Positions 46,867-57,150 of a stretch of DNA of 64,000 nt are shown here, piece after piece. Made by a program: the position numbers and the translations under genes. How positions within the stretch are numbered: the first letter of the stretch is position 1; every line of letters begins with the position of its first letter. The stretch comes from Gambelia wislizenii (taxonomy: Eukaryota; Chordata; Lepidosauria; Squamata; Crotaphytidae): positions 268,459,187-268,523,186 of the forward strand of contig JAUMIR010000001.1 in NCBI GenBank assembly GCA_030847615.1. The letters are read 5' to 3'. The notes under the pieces are model-generated. The model did not search any database, was not told the DNA's origin, and saw only the letters and a program-made list of their open reading frames with translations.

Positions 46867-47844
46867 ATGGACACTGAGGGGACTGCAGCAGTCACTTGCA
46901 ACACATGTGCGATGTTTGTATTCTTGTCTACAGACGTGGAGAACTTCACATGCACCAAATGCAAGCTGGTAGCCCTCTTAGAGGAGAAAGTACAGCAGCT
47001 GGAGACACGGGTAGCTACACTTCAACAGATTCGTGAGCAAGAGGTTTTCCTGGACAGAACAGAACGAACACTCTTGGATGGGGACCGCACAGAGGAAGTG
47101 GCTGTGGAGGAGAGGGTCACTTCACGGACACAGGAAGTAGACAGCTGGAGGAATGTCACACACAGAACAAGAAAATCCAGGGATTCTTCCAGCAGCTTGC
47201 AGCTACAGAATCGATTCGAAGCCCTTTCCCTTATCAAGGACAACGAGGAAGAACAGCATGGACAGACTTCAGGGGTAGAGCAGGGGACCTTGAGAGGACC
47301 ACCGCAAGGAACAGCAGCTGCGAAGCCTCAGCGGAGGCGTGTGGTGGTGGTGGGGGACTCCTTGCTGAGGGGTACAGAAGCAGTGGTATGTGGGCCTGAC
47401 AAGATGACTCGGGAGGTGTGTTGTCTCCCTGGGGCAAAGATCTGTGATGTGACCGAGAGGCTGACAAGACTCGTCAAGCCTACAGATCATAACCCCTTCC
47501 TTTTGGTCCATGTGGGAACCAATGATACTGCAAGGCACAGCTTTCCCAAGATCAGAAGAGATTATGAGGCCCTGGGGAGGAAGCTGAAAGAAATGAACGC
47601 ACAGGTGGTCATCTCGTCTCTTCTGCCAGTTGAAGGGCATGGTCCAAGAAGGGAGAGGAAAATAGCCGACGTAAACAACTGGCTCCGTAGATGGTGTCGC
47701 CGGGAACAAATTGGATTCTTGGATCATGGACTGCGCTTCCATGCGGGGGGACTTCTGGCAAGAGATGGGGTGCATCTTACAACAGTTGGAAGAAACATTT
47801 TTGCCAACAGTCTCAAGAATTTGATCAGGAGGGCTTTAAACTGA
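46867..47844 (+). CDS. CR1 ORF1 protein: CxxC knuckle, coiled coil, SGNH esterase
   Basis: 325 residues. Two CxxC pairs, C11/C14 and C29/C32, suggest a zinc-binding knuckle. Residues 34-60 have heptad-like Leu/Val spacing (LLEEKVQQLETRVATL), so a coiled coil is likely. Residues 158-315 form an SGNH hydrolase domain: Ser165 in VGDSLLRG, the GTND block at 217-220, and Asp300 and His303 in DGVHL. This is the known ORF1 layout of CR1-type LINEs, whose protein binds RNA in the retrotransposition particle; the role of the esterase is not settled. The first ATG after the 5' UTR was taken as the start. Confidence 0.93.
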   Translation: MDTEGTAAVTCNTCAMFVFLSTDVENFTCTKCKLVALLEEKVQQLETRVATLQQIREQEVFLDRTERTLLDGDRTEEVAVEERVTSRTQEVDSWRNVTHRTRKSRDSSSSLQLQNRFEALSLIKDNEEEQHGQTSGVEQGTLRGPPQGTAAAKPQRRRVVVVGDSLLRGTEAVVCGPDKMTREVCCLPGAKICDVTERLTRLVKPTDHNPFLLVHVGTNDTARHSFPKIRRDYEALGRKLKEMNAQVVISSLLPVEGHGPRRERKIADVNNWLRRWCRREQIGFLDHGLRFHAGGLLARDGVHLTTVGRNIFANSLKNLIRRALN

Positions 47845-47849
47845 GTCAT

Positions 47850-50762
47850 ATGGGGGAGGGAGACAGTATTCTGGAAGGCAAAAGGGCTGGAGAAAATAGT
47901 CAAACTGTCATAGAGGGAACAAGGCGAACAGCGCAAGGACCCAACAGTGGGAGGCAAAAAAACTTGCACAGGGAGCAAGTAAAGGGAACACATGGTCTCA
48001 GATGTCTCTACACTAATGCACAGAGCATGGGAAATAAGCAAGATGAACTAGAACTCCTTGCACTACAAAACAAATATGATATAATAGGCGTTACTGAAAC
48101 CTGGTGGGACGAGTCTCATGATTGGAATGTAGGAATAGAGGGGTATAACCTTTATAGGATAAACAGGCCAAACAGGAAAGGAGGAGGAATAGCATTATAT
48201 GTCAGGGATATTTACACCAGTGAAGTGATCCATGACATCAATACTGGAAGCCAGGTGGAGAGCATCTGGATAAAAATTAAAGGGGAGGGAAACAACAGGG
48301 ATGTTATTGTGGGACTCTACTACAGACCCCCAAATCAGACGGAGGAATTGGATGTTGCCTTTCTAGAACAGATGAACATACATGCAGAAAGGAGAGATGT
48401 AGTAGTGATGGGTGACTTCAACTATCCTGATATTTGCTGGCAATCTAACTCAGCCAAAACTACAAGGTCTAGCAAATTCCTTACATGCCTGGAAGACAAT
48501 TTCATGGTCCAAAAGGTGGAAGAGGCAACAAGGGGGTCAGCTATTTTAGATCTGATCCTAACCAACAGAGACAACCTTGTTAATGGGGTGCAAGTGGTGG
48601 GATCCTTAGGTGAGAGTGATCATGTTCTCCTGGAGTTTGTTATACAATGGAAAGGAGAAGCCAGGCATAGTGAGACACGCATTCTTGACTTTAGGAGAGC
48701 TGATTTCAATAAACTCAGGGAAATACTGGGGATGATCCCATGGTCAAGAATACTAAAAGAGAAGGGACCTCAAGACGGATGGGACTTTCTCAAAAGGGAG
48801 ATACTGAAGGCACAATTTCAAACAGTACCATTGAGGAAGAAAAATGGGAGGTGTCTCAAGAAACCAGGATGGATGACTAAAGAACTTTCAATGGAGCTAA
48901 GTTTTAAACGGAACATGTATAGGAAATGGAAAGGGGGGGAAATCACCAAAGAAGAATTCAAACAGATAGCGAACACGTGTAGGAGTAAAGTCAGAAAAGC
49001 TAAAGCGCAGAATGAGCTCAGGCTTGCTAGGGAGGTTAAGAACAATAAAAAGGGTTTTTTTGGGTATGTCCGCAGCAAAAGGAGGAAGAAGGAAATGATA
49101 GGGCCGCTACGTGGAGAAGATGGCAAAATGCTAACAGGGGACAGAGAAAAGGCAGAATTACTCAACACCTTCTTTGCCTCAGTGTTTTCAGAAAAGGAAA
49201 AGGAGGACCAACCTGAGGAGAATGGAACAGAGGACACAATAGGGGAAATCCAGCTCAAAATAAGTAAAGAGGTAGTACAGGAATACCTTCTTAATCTAAA
49301 TGAATTTAAATCTCCAGGACCAGATGAACTACATCCAAGAGTATTAAAAGAGCTGGCAAATATAATCTCAGAGCCATTGGCAATAATATTTGAGAACTCC
49401 TGGAGAACAGGAGAAGTCCCAGCAGACTGGAGGAGGGCAAACGTTGTTCCCATCTTCAAAAAGGGGAAAAAAGAGGATCCCAACAACTATCGTCCAGTTA
49501 GTCTGACATCAATACCAGGGAAGATTCTAGAACAGATCATTAAACAGAGAGTCTGTGAACATTTAGAAGGCAATGCCATAATCACAAAAAGTCAGCATGG
49601 GTTTCAGAGAAACAAGTCATGCCAGACTAATCTGATCTCTTTTTTTGATAAAGTTACCAGCTTGGTAGATGAAGGGAATGCTGTGGACATTGCATACCTT
49701 GATTTCAGTAAGGCCTTTGACAAGGTTCCCCATGACATTCTTGCAAACAAGCTTGTAGAATGTGGGCTAGACAAGTTAACTGTTCAATGGATTTGTAATT
49801 GGTTGACCGGCCGAACCCAAAGGGTGCTCAGCAGTGGCTCCTCTTCGTCTTGGAAAGATGTGACCAGTGGGGTGCCACACGGTTCTGTCCTGGGGCCAGT
49901 GCTATTCAACATCTTTATCAATGACTTAGATGAGGGAATTAGGGGCATACTTATCAAATTTGCAGATGACACCAAATTGGGAGGAGTAGCTAATACCCTA
50001 GAGGACAGGATCAAAATTCAGAATGACCTGGATAGACTGGAGAGCTGGGCCAAAGCTAACAAAATGAAATTCAATACGGAGAAATGTAAAGTACTGCATT
50101 TAGGGCGGAAAAATGAAATGCATAAATATAGGATGGGAGAGACCTGGCTGAATGAGACTACGTGCGAAAGGGATCTAGGAGTCCTAGTAGACCACAAGTT
50201 GAACATGAGCCAACAGTGTGATGCGGCAGCTAAAAAGGCCAATGCAATTTTGGGCTGTATCAATAGAAGTATAGTGTCTAGATCAAGGGAAGTAATAGTG
50301 CCACTCTATTCTGCCTTGGTCAGACCTCACTTAGAATACTGTGTCCAGTTCTGGGCACCACAATTCAGAAAGGATATTGACAAATTGGAGCGTGTCCAGA
50401 GAAGGGCAACTAAAATGGTGAAAGGTCTGGAAACAATGCCTTATGAGGAGAGACTTAGGGAGCTGGGTATGTTTAGCCTGGAAAAAAGACGGTTTAGAGG
50501 CGATATGATAGCCCTGTTTAAGTATTTGAAGGGATGTCACGCTGAGGATGGAGCAGGCTTGTTTTCTGCTGCTCCAGAGACTGGAACACGGAGCAATGGG
50601 TGCAAGCTCCAGGAACAGAGATTCCACCTCAACATTAGGAGGAACTTTTTGACAGTAAGAGCTGTTCGGCAGTGGAACGCACTCCCTCGGAGCGTGGTGG
50701 GGTCTCCTTCCTTGGAGGTCTTTAAACAGAGGCTGGATGGCCATCTGTCGGGGATGCTTTGA
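47850..50762 (+). CDS. CR1 ORF2 protein: endonuclease and reverse transcriptase
   Basis: 970 residues from the ATG at 47850, five bases after the ORF1 stop. The frame is open further upstream into ORF1, but this ATG starts just before the conserved region and is also kept in the copy at 33306. The apurinic-type endonuclease has LYTNAQS (N56), TETWW (E83), GDFN (188-191) and SDH (256-258). The reverse transcriptase has [24 protein letters not shown] (D618) and FADD (704-707). Motif B reads GVPHGSVLGP, with His677 instead of the near-universal Gln. The C-terminal [14 protein letters not shown] region is intact. It would nick DNA and copy the RNA at the target. Confidence 0.95.
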   Translation: MGEGDSILEGKRAGENSQTVIEGTRRTAQGPNSGRQKNLHREQVKGTHGLRCLYTNAQSMGNKQDELELLALQNKYDIIGVTETWWDESHDWNVGIEGYNLYRINRPNRKGGGIALYVRDIYTSEVIHDINTGSQVESIWIKIKGEGNNRDVIVGLYYRPPNQTEELDVAFLEQMNIHAERRDVVVMGDFNYPDICWQSNSAKTTRSSKFLTCLEDNFMVQKVEEATRGSAILDLILTNRDNLVNGVQVVGSLGESDHVLLEFVIQWKGEARHSETRILDFRRADFNKLREILGMIPWSRILKEKGPQDGWDFLKREILKAQFQTVPLRKKNGRCLKKPGWMTKELSMELSFKRNMYRKWKGGEITKEEFKQIANTCRSKVRKAKAQNELRLAREVKNNKKGFFGYVRSKRRKKEMIGPLRGEDGKMLTGDREKAELLNTFFASVFSEKEKEDQPEENGTEDTIGEIQLKISKEVVQEYLLNLNEFKSPGPDELHPRVLKELANIISEPLAIIFENSWRTGEVPADWRRANVVPIFKKGKKEDPNNYRPVSLTSIPGKILEQIIKQRVCEHLEGNAIITKSQHGFQRNKSCQTNLISFFDKVTSLVDEGNAVDIAYLDFSKAFDKVPHDILANKLVECGLDKLTVQWICNWLTGRTQRVLSSGSSSSWKDVTSGVPHGSVLGPVLFNIFINDLDEGIRGILIKFADDTKLGGVANTLEDRIKIQNDLDRLESWAKANKMKFNTEKCKVLHLGRKNEMHKYRMGETWLNETTCERDLGVLVDHKLNMSQQCDAAAKKANAILGCINRSIVSRSREVIVPLYSALVRPHLEYCVQFWAPQFRKDIDKLERVQRRATKMVKGLETMPYEERLRELGMFSLEKRRFRGDMIALFKYLKGCHAEDGAGLFSAAPETGTRSNGCKLQEQRFHLNIRRNFLTVRAVRQWNALPRSVVGSPSLEVFKQRLDGHLSGML

Positions 50763-50841
50763 TCAAGATTTCCTGCGTGGCAGGGGGGTTGGACTGGATG
50801 GCCCTCGTGGTCTCTTCCAACTCTGCAATTCTATGATTCTA

Positions 50842-51775
50842 AGGCAGAATAAGATCATGGTGGGAGACCTTGTCTGTGTGGTTGTCTACAATAGCTGTTC
50901 ACACAGAACTGTATATGTATATGTTCTGTGTGCCACTGGGGAAACCAGGAAAAGCAAGATTCCCTGTGGCAAGAACAGAGACATAGGTGTGCATAGTTGT
51001 ATATTTGTGCACCCACTAGACTGTGGTGGGCAGCTTCTGACTCTCTAGATATTTGGGGAGTGTTAACTCCCATAATTAACCATTGGCTAAAGAGGCAAGG
51101 GCTGATGGAAACTATGATCCAGTAACATCTGATGGCTACAAATTTCTCACCCACTCCTTCATTAGACATTTAGTTAAATGGGCTGAAATCCCCTTTCTCT
51201 GTACATTCATTCAGCCTTGGAAGCTTGTGAAAAAAGAGTTCATGCCATGTCTTTTCTCATCAATGGAAAAAAAAATGAGAAGGATCAGAGACCAAGAGGG
51301 ATAAAAAAGGAGAATCAAGAGAGAAATCCTGTTAACAGGCATGCAAGAGTAAGGCTTCTCTGAGTGCAGCAGGGACATCCAAAATATTTTGATGTTTGGG
51401 AAGCCCATTCTGTTTAATGGCAGCTTGCAGCCCTTAAAATTGTTATTGACTTACAAGATAATCAGGCTCACAGATTTTGACAAAGTCCATTGAAACAGGC
51501 TTTGATTCCTCCCCCCAATCCCACCCCATAACTTTTATCCCAGGGAGTTAGGAAGAGGAAATGATTTAACCTGCTGAGTTCTCATGAACCCCAGGTTATA
51601 TGAAGGACACCTGTAAAAGAGAAGCTGGAGTTGTTGGGTCACAGTCAGTTGAGTTTAGAAGAAGCTTGTGCATCTTTTGACTTACAAAAGTGTGAAAGCA
51701 GCACCCTGACATCTGACCATGCTTTATGACCTGCCATAGGACAACAAAACTCCTGCATTTATAATCTAGTAAGAC
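50842..51775. other. CALCRL intron 4, unremarkable part
   Basis: Non-coding; nothing recognised. Confidence 0.5.
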
Positions 51776-52005
51776 CCAGCATGGTGTAGTGGTTTGAGCC
51801 TTGGACTATGACTCTGGAGGCCAGGGTTCAAATCCTTGTTTGGCCATGGAAGCACACTAGGTTACCTTGGGCAAGTCATACTCTCTCAGACAAAGGAAAA
51901 GGCAAACCCCCTCTGAACAAATCTTGTCAAGAACCCCCCTGATAAGTTTGCCTTAGGGTCGCCAGAAGTCAGAAACAACTTGAAGGTACACAACAAAAAC
52001 AGGCA
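51776..52005 (+). repeat. tRNA-headed SINE
   Basis: CATGGTGTAGTGGTTTGAGC and CCAGGGTTCAAATCCTTG mark the tRNA-derived head. The body includes TTGGGCAAGTCATACTCTC and AACTTGAAGGTACACAACAA. Inserted in CALCRL intron 4. Confidence 0.88.
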
Positions 52006-53736
52006 GCAGAACCAGAAGGTAGACTGCTGCTTAATATAGTGGGTGACTTCCTGTATGGGGGCAAAAAGCAGCCAGCGATTCAGGGCTGGGATGTGTGTGT
52101 GACTGTCCTGCTGATGTTGGAGTACAAGTTCTGCCAATTATAGCCATTGATGAGGTAGCATGGACGTTGTGGTCCAACAGCATCTGGAAGACTACACATT
52201 ATCAATTCCTGAATAAGGGTCAGAGCTAATCGAACCATATAAGTGAATAGGTGGTTACCTAGGGTGCCAGGCTGCAAAGAGTGGCAAATTAGAATCATCC
52301 CCTGCTTGTCTAAATTAGTAGAATGAATGTGTGTGTATATTTCTGTCTGAAATATTGGGGACACCAGAGTCCTAGTCAGTATCCAATACTGGACTTCCAC
52401 CAATGGAATATTGGATTCCTGCAGAATTGGGCGTGAGGCAGTTCCCCCTTCCCACTGCATTTTCATTCCAATTTCTCCCAAACTGGCTGAGAGATGCTGT
52501 AAAAAATCCCAGAGCTGTTTTTCAGGCAGCATAAGGCCTACAACGGGGAAGGGGAGAGAAGATAAAATATGTGACAATATTGGATTTAGCCAGTGGTGGT
52601 TGGTGGCTGCCATATCAGTAGTTTGGGGACTATTCTCTGGACTTTAGTCCAAATTTTAAAGAGCTCAAACTAGGTTCAGCACCGTGGATACTTTTCTAAA
52701 AGTGTGGTCCAAACCCCAAAGGGGATCCATCACCCCGCTGACTTGGAAGCCACCAACTGTTCTTGGGCTTAGCCCTTAGTTTGCCAAGGGCAGCATAAAC
52801 CATTGGGCCAGCCCTGGTTGGTGGGGCTATGTGAGCACAAGAAGGCAGCACCTCCCTGAGCATCATCACAGCAGTGAGAGTAGAGGGATTTGAGAGCAGA
52901 GCAGGCATATTATCCCCCAGTTGGCTTATACTGAGAGTTGTCGGGTAATCCCCTTCGCACTAGATGCCACTCATTTAATGCAGCAACAAGGTAGAAAGTG
53001 GCTGATGGGAAGAGTAGCCAAACTTAGATAGCCAAGTGAATTATTTTAGAAACATATTCCTTTATTTGTAATAAGCACCAGATTATGTCATCTGTATTTG
53101 CATCAGTGTTCATTTGCTTCTCCTTCTCCCAACAACACAGATGGAAAATTAGCAGTTTGCTATTTCGATTACAGTTTGCTTAGATGTCTTTCATGTGCTG
53201 CTTTAAAATCCTCCCACAATACACATGGATTTCATAAAAGCACTTCAGAAGCATTTCATTTACTGAACATTTTGAATAGGCACAGCGTGAAATGAATCAA
53301 AGTTAGGGCACAAGCATGCCTTAAAAAGTAAACTAAATGTTAAACGAGAACAGAAGAGTTTCGCTGCTGTTGTTCTTCAAAATAGTGGTTTGCAGTTCTC
53401 AAGTTGTAAAGTGGCCCCATTATCTTCAAACAGACCACTCTGAGAAAAAGCAAAGCCAAACAATGAATAAATACAGTTCTTGTGTGTGTGTGTTTTTCAG
53501 GGAGGTTGGGAAATTTTCTACTGTGGTGGGATTTGATTAAGTTTATCATTTCACCTAGCAACTTAGTTTCTTTATACCCTGACTATCTCAAAGATCCATT
53601 ATTTCATTGTTGTAGGCAGTCCCTACACCAGTGTAGACTGCAACTGTTTCATATTGTCATTGTGTTCATAGTTGTTGTGGCTGATTTGTCAGTTGAACTG
53701 TGGTAGCGAGCCTTCTGGTGATGAGTCTCGTCAGAT
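52006..53736. other. CALCRL intron 4, unremarkable part
   Basis: Non-coding. hAT-like fragment with TTGTGGTCCAACAGCATCTG near 52169. The 177-codon minus frame at 52080-52613 has no recognisable domain. A GT microsatellite lies at 53480-53493. Confidence 0.45.
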
Positions 53737-53936
53737 ACTTATCACATTATACTGTTATAAAGTGCTGTATTCCACTTTAACTGTCATGGCAACATCCTGT
53801 GGATTCTGGGGTCCAAGGGCTCTCTGGCTGAGAATTTGAAATGTCCCTTTCTAAACTGCAAATACCTAAACTGTTTTCAGATATTGCCATGACAGTTGAA
53901 GTAGAGTATAGTGCTATAGCATTATAGTATGATAAG
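53737..53936. mobile_element. Diverged palindromic MITE of family C
   Basis: Left arm TTATCACATTATACTG to TTTAACTGTCATGG, mirrored by GCCATGACAGTTGAAG to CATTATAGTATGATAA. Confidence 0.65.
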
Positions 53937-54479
53937 GATTTCGGTCTATGCTTGTCATCAGACAGCAGATTTGGTCTAAATCCCAACAGTTAGTCCCAAC
54001 CAGTGTAGGCCTATTGAATCAAAAGGAATTCCGCAATGGTTCTTCTCAAGTGGAGACTAACAATTGCATGTAGGCTGTATACTAGCTGAATCTATATTCC
54101 AAGACTGATCAGCTGGGTAGAATCTGCCATGATGTGCATTGGCACAACCTTCAAGATCCCAGGCTAACCTTGAAGATCTTCCAAGCTATGGAACACAATA
54201 AAACCAAATGATACATTTCTAAAAATAGCAACAAAATGAAATAGGTGAATTATTTCATTTTGGCAAAATGTGAGGTTCTTTAGGCCCCATTTAGATTTCT
54301 GAAGCAGGGAAGCCAAAGAAGATATGGGGGTTCACTAACAAAAATGGCTTGCCACTAGTATCAGTTAAGTGAATATTTGTGAAAAATACTTGCAAGAATT
54401 CTCCTCCTTGACAAGTAAAAGGGTGTCTCAGCACCTCATGGCAACCGCACAGGGGAAAAAAAAAGGTCAACCTTAGTGA

Positions 54480-54712
54480 GATTTTTCACGTCAGGACTTT
54501 AGGTGAAAAAATTTCGTTCCAAAAAATGGTGCATTTTGTGTCCCCCAAAAAAGATTTTCACTGCCAAAAAAAAATTGTGCAACAAAATTTTTGCAAAAAG
54601 AAAAAGTCCTGAAAGGTGAAAAACCATCCAAAAATGTACAGAAATTTTCATATCTCACCCAAAAGGGAGAAAGCTTATGGAATAAAATAAGCAAATATTT
54701 ACATCTCTACAG
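54480..54712 (+). repeat. Unclassified interspersed repeat D, diverged
   Basis: A-rich units such as GTGCAACAAAATTTTTGC, then AAAAGTCCTGAAAGGTGAA and AATATTTACATCTCTACAG, parallel the copy at 23985-24297. Confidence 0.4.
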
Positions 54713-54796
54713 ACCACATGATTATTCTTAATGGTAATCCAGAGAGTAGGATCTTTGAGAACAAACTTTGTGGTCTCATAAGGATGTAGGCTAGTC

Positions 54797-54895
54797 TGTC
54801 TCAACTTGGTACCCTCGCTTTGATTGTCCCCTGACTGTTTACCACAGTGGCTGGGGAGGATGACAGTTGCAGTCCAAAGTGAGACAGGGAAGGCT
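54797..54895. mobile_element. hAT-like MITE fragment
   Basis: CTGTCTCAACTTGGTACCCT and GATGACAGTTGCAGTCCAAA, then AGTGAGACAGGG, resemble a short hAT-derived palindrome. Confidence 0.4.
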
Positions 54896-55049
54896 GGTTT
54901 GCTAAGAACATGATTTATTGCTCATGTGAAATTGCTAGTGTTCTGCTTCTAACTAATCACATTTTATATGAAGTACATGGGATAGAACTATATTGTTACT
55001 TATAGTTTGCTGTATTTGAGGTTTCATCCTTATTTCTCTCTTATTGCAG

Positions 55050-55141
55050 ACAGCTTTGAATTTGTATTATCTCACTATCATTGGGCATAGCCTTTCGATT
55101 GTTTCACTTTTGATTTCTCTTGGCATATTCTCCTATTTTAA
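55050..55141 (+). CDS. CALCRL: CALCRL coding exon 5 (TM1)
   Basis: Residues 153-182 plus two bases of codon 183. The run [20 protein letters not shown] leads into the first transmembrane helix. Acceptor CTCTTATTGCAG, donor AA then GTAAGT, phase 2. Confidence 0.97.
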
Positions 55142-55346
55142 GTAAGTATAATTATTATTATCATTTTTATATGGCAGCAACATCTTTTGATTGCAGCCTT
55201 TATACATGTGCGATGTGTAACATTTGGCAATTCAAGTGGGAAACAGATACAGCTAGACGTTGTTGAGCACTGTGTCTTCACAACCAAGTGATTGTCCCGA
55301 GAGGTCTAAGCTTCGAATTTCTGCAATTCAAATATAGCGAAGCCTT

Positions 55347-55577
55347 GGATCTCTTTCATACTACACAATTATAGAACTTTGATACCACTTTAAGTGCCAT
55401 GGCTCCATTCTATGGAATCGTAGGTTTTGTAGTTTTGTGAGGTATTTACGATTCTGAGCCAGAGTCCTCCTCTAGTGACTCACCAAACTACAAACCCCAG
55501 GATTCCATAGGGTGCAGCCATGACAGTTAAAGTGATACCAAAGTGCCTATAAATGGTGTGGTGAGAAAGAGACCCTG
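55347..55577. mobile_element. Palindromic MITE of family C (diverged)
   Basis: Left arm GATCTCTTTCATACTACACA to GATACCACTTTAAGTGCCAT, right arm CATGACAGTTAAAGTGATAC to GGTGTGGTGAGAAAGAGACC. Lies 205 bases after exon 5. Confidence 0.75.
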
Positions 55578-55769
55578 GTGAAACGGATGCCACTTTCTAT
55601 AACCATTTTTTTCATGGTGACCAGGCCTGCAATGTTTCCAATGTATGTGTTTCTCTTTGTATTTCAGACTCTTTCCAGGAGCCTATTAAAAAAATATTTC
55701 CTATTTCTTTGAAGAATGCAGCTAAACACTTAATATTATCCTCCCTTTCTTAATGTAAATCATGCAGAC

Positions 55770-55875
55770 TTTCAGATGTTGTAAGACTACAACTCTCAGC
55801 TTTCCTCAGTCTTGGCTATGCTGGCTAGGGCTTTTGCGACCTGCAGTCAGACAACATCTGGGAGGCCACATGATT
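55770..55875. mobile_element. hAT-like MITE fragment
   Basis: CAGATGTTGTAAGACTACAA and its inverted partner GTCAGACAACATCTGGGAGG bound a short palindrome like that at 10824. Confidence 0.5.
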
Positions 55876-56072
55876 CCCACTTCAGTGTCAGCATGGAAAG
55901 ATCAGACCATTTGAAGCTCTTTGATACTGAGAGGATGGGTGTGCTACAGCCACAACCCAGCATCACCAAGTGATTCAGTCCGCTGCTACGCAGTCATGAT
56001 TTTGTGCTGTATTGTATGAAGGCGAGAAATGAGCATGAGATCTCTTGACTACCCACATGTGTTTACTTTCAG

Positions 56073-56199
56073 GAGCCTGAGTTGCCAGAGGATTACTTTG
56101 CATAAAAATCTCTTTTTCTCATTTGTTTGCAACTCTATTGTTACAATAATCTGTCTGACAGGAGTTGCCAGCAATCAACAGCTTGTTGCCGCTAACCCT
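56073..56199 (+). CDS. CALCRL: CALCRL coding exon 6 (TM2)
   Basis: Residues 183-225: intracellular loop 1 with RITLHKN, TM2 and the start of extracellular loop 1. The loop and TM2 motifs are standard for the family. C210 stands where CALCR and CALCRL normally have His (TIIH). The donor is GTAAGT at 56200. An antisense L2-like LINE begins only about 20 bases further on. Confidence 0.97.
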
Positions 56200-56218
56200 G
56201 TAAGTGGACAAGGTTTGG

Positions 56219-57150
56219 GTTATTTATTTGTTTACTTATTTATTTACTTATTTATTTATAGTATTTCTCTATCACCTCCCAGCCCCCAAGGATTCCAGAG
56301 GCAATGAACAAATGAAAACCAGTTAAAACAATACTAACATTTTTTTAAAAAAAAGGTCTTAAGCCACATTAAAATATTCTTTGAAAACTCCTAAAAGCAG
56401 TCTAAAAACAATCTAGAATCCAGTTTTAAAACAGTTAAAACAGCAATTTCAAATACTGAGTGCCATGCGCAACAGCACTGTTTTGCCTGCCCACAGGAAG
56501 CTTAAGAGATGGGGCCAGCCTAACTTCTTTGGGTAGGCAGTTCCACCATCGAGGTGCTGCTACAAAGAAAGCCCTGTTACCTGTACCCGTCGACCTAACT
56601 TGATGAGGTGTTGGGACATGCAACAGGGCCTCCTCTGAGGATCTGAAGATCTCAACATTTTTGGCAGGCTCATATGGGAGGAAGTGGTCTTTCAGATATC
56701 CTGGCCCCAAGTCGTTTAGCGCTTTGTAGGTCAACACCAGCACCTTGGAGTGAGCTCAGAAGCAAATTGGAAGCCAGTGAAGTTCTTGCAAGGCTGGTGT
56801 TATACAATATCTGAAATGCACACCTATCGCCAGTCTGGCTGCTGCATCTTGCACTAGCTGCAATTTCCAAACACTTTTCAAGGGCAGCCCCACATAGAGT
56901 GCATCACAGTAGTCTAACTAGGAGTTAACTAAGGCATAAACCACTGTGGCCAGACTTGCCTTCCCCAAGAAAGGGCACATCTGTTAGACCAGCCAAAGCT
57001 GGGCAAAGGCGCTCTTGGCCACTGCAGCAACTTGGCTTTCCAAGAGTATCCCCAAGCTACAAACCTGATATTTCAACCCCATCCAGAACAGACTGTATGT
57101 CACTGTATTGGGAGAAATAAAGGGATGTACAGTCATTGAATCATGCTCAA
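56219..57150 (-). mobile_element. L2-like LINE 3' part, minus strand
   Basis: A TTTA repeat at 56221-56260 is the complement of the simple-repeat tail. Minus-strand reading gives LDYCDALYVGLPLK, then ELHWLPICF and LVLTYKALNDLGPGYLKDHF, the C-terminal part of L2-type ORF2. Stops interrupt the upstream part. The 309-base frame 56435-56743 is its longest open piece. Confidence 0.8.

Larger units (their letters stand above)
46458..50841 (+). mobile_element. Full-length CR1 LINE in CALCRL intron 4
   Basis: About 4.4 kb in the same sense as the host gene. The 5' UTR (46458-46866) starts with a tandem pair of TCACACCTGTGAG (46458-46470 and 46471-46483) and holds TCTATATAAG (46512-46521) and a pair of diverged repeats headed CCAGTTTCCTGCCAG. 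Both ORFs are open. The 3' UTR (50763-50841) is the short CR1 type with CTATGATTCT at the end. No target-site duplication was found, which is usual for CR1. Compared lines agree with the copy at 32769 at about 90-98 per cent by eye. Confidence 0.95.

Noticed and set aside
47269..49486. Long antisense frames over CR1 (168 and 222 codons)
   Set aside because: Shadows of CR1 ORF1 and ORF2 on the opposite strand; the same shadows recur over the other copies.
52080..52613. 177-codon minus-strand frame in CALCRL intron 4
   Set aside because: No family signature, no splice partners, and a hAT-like fragment within it.
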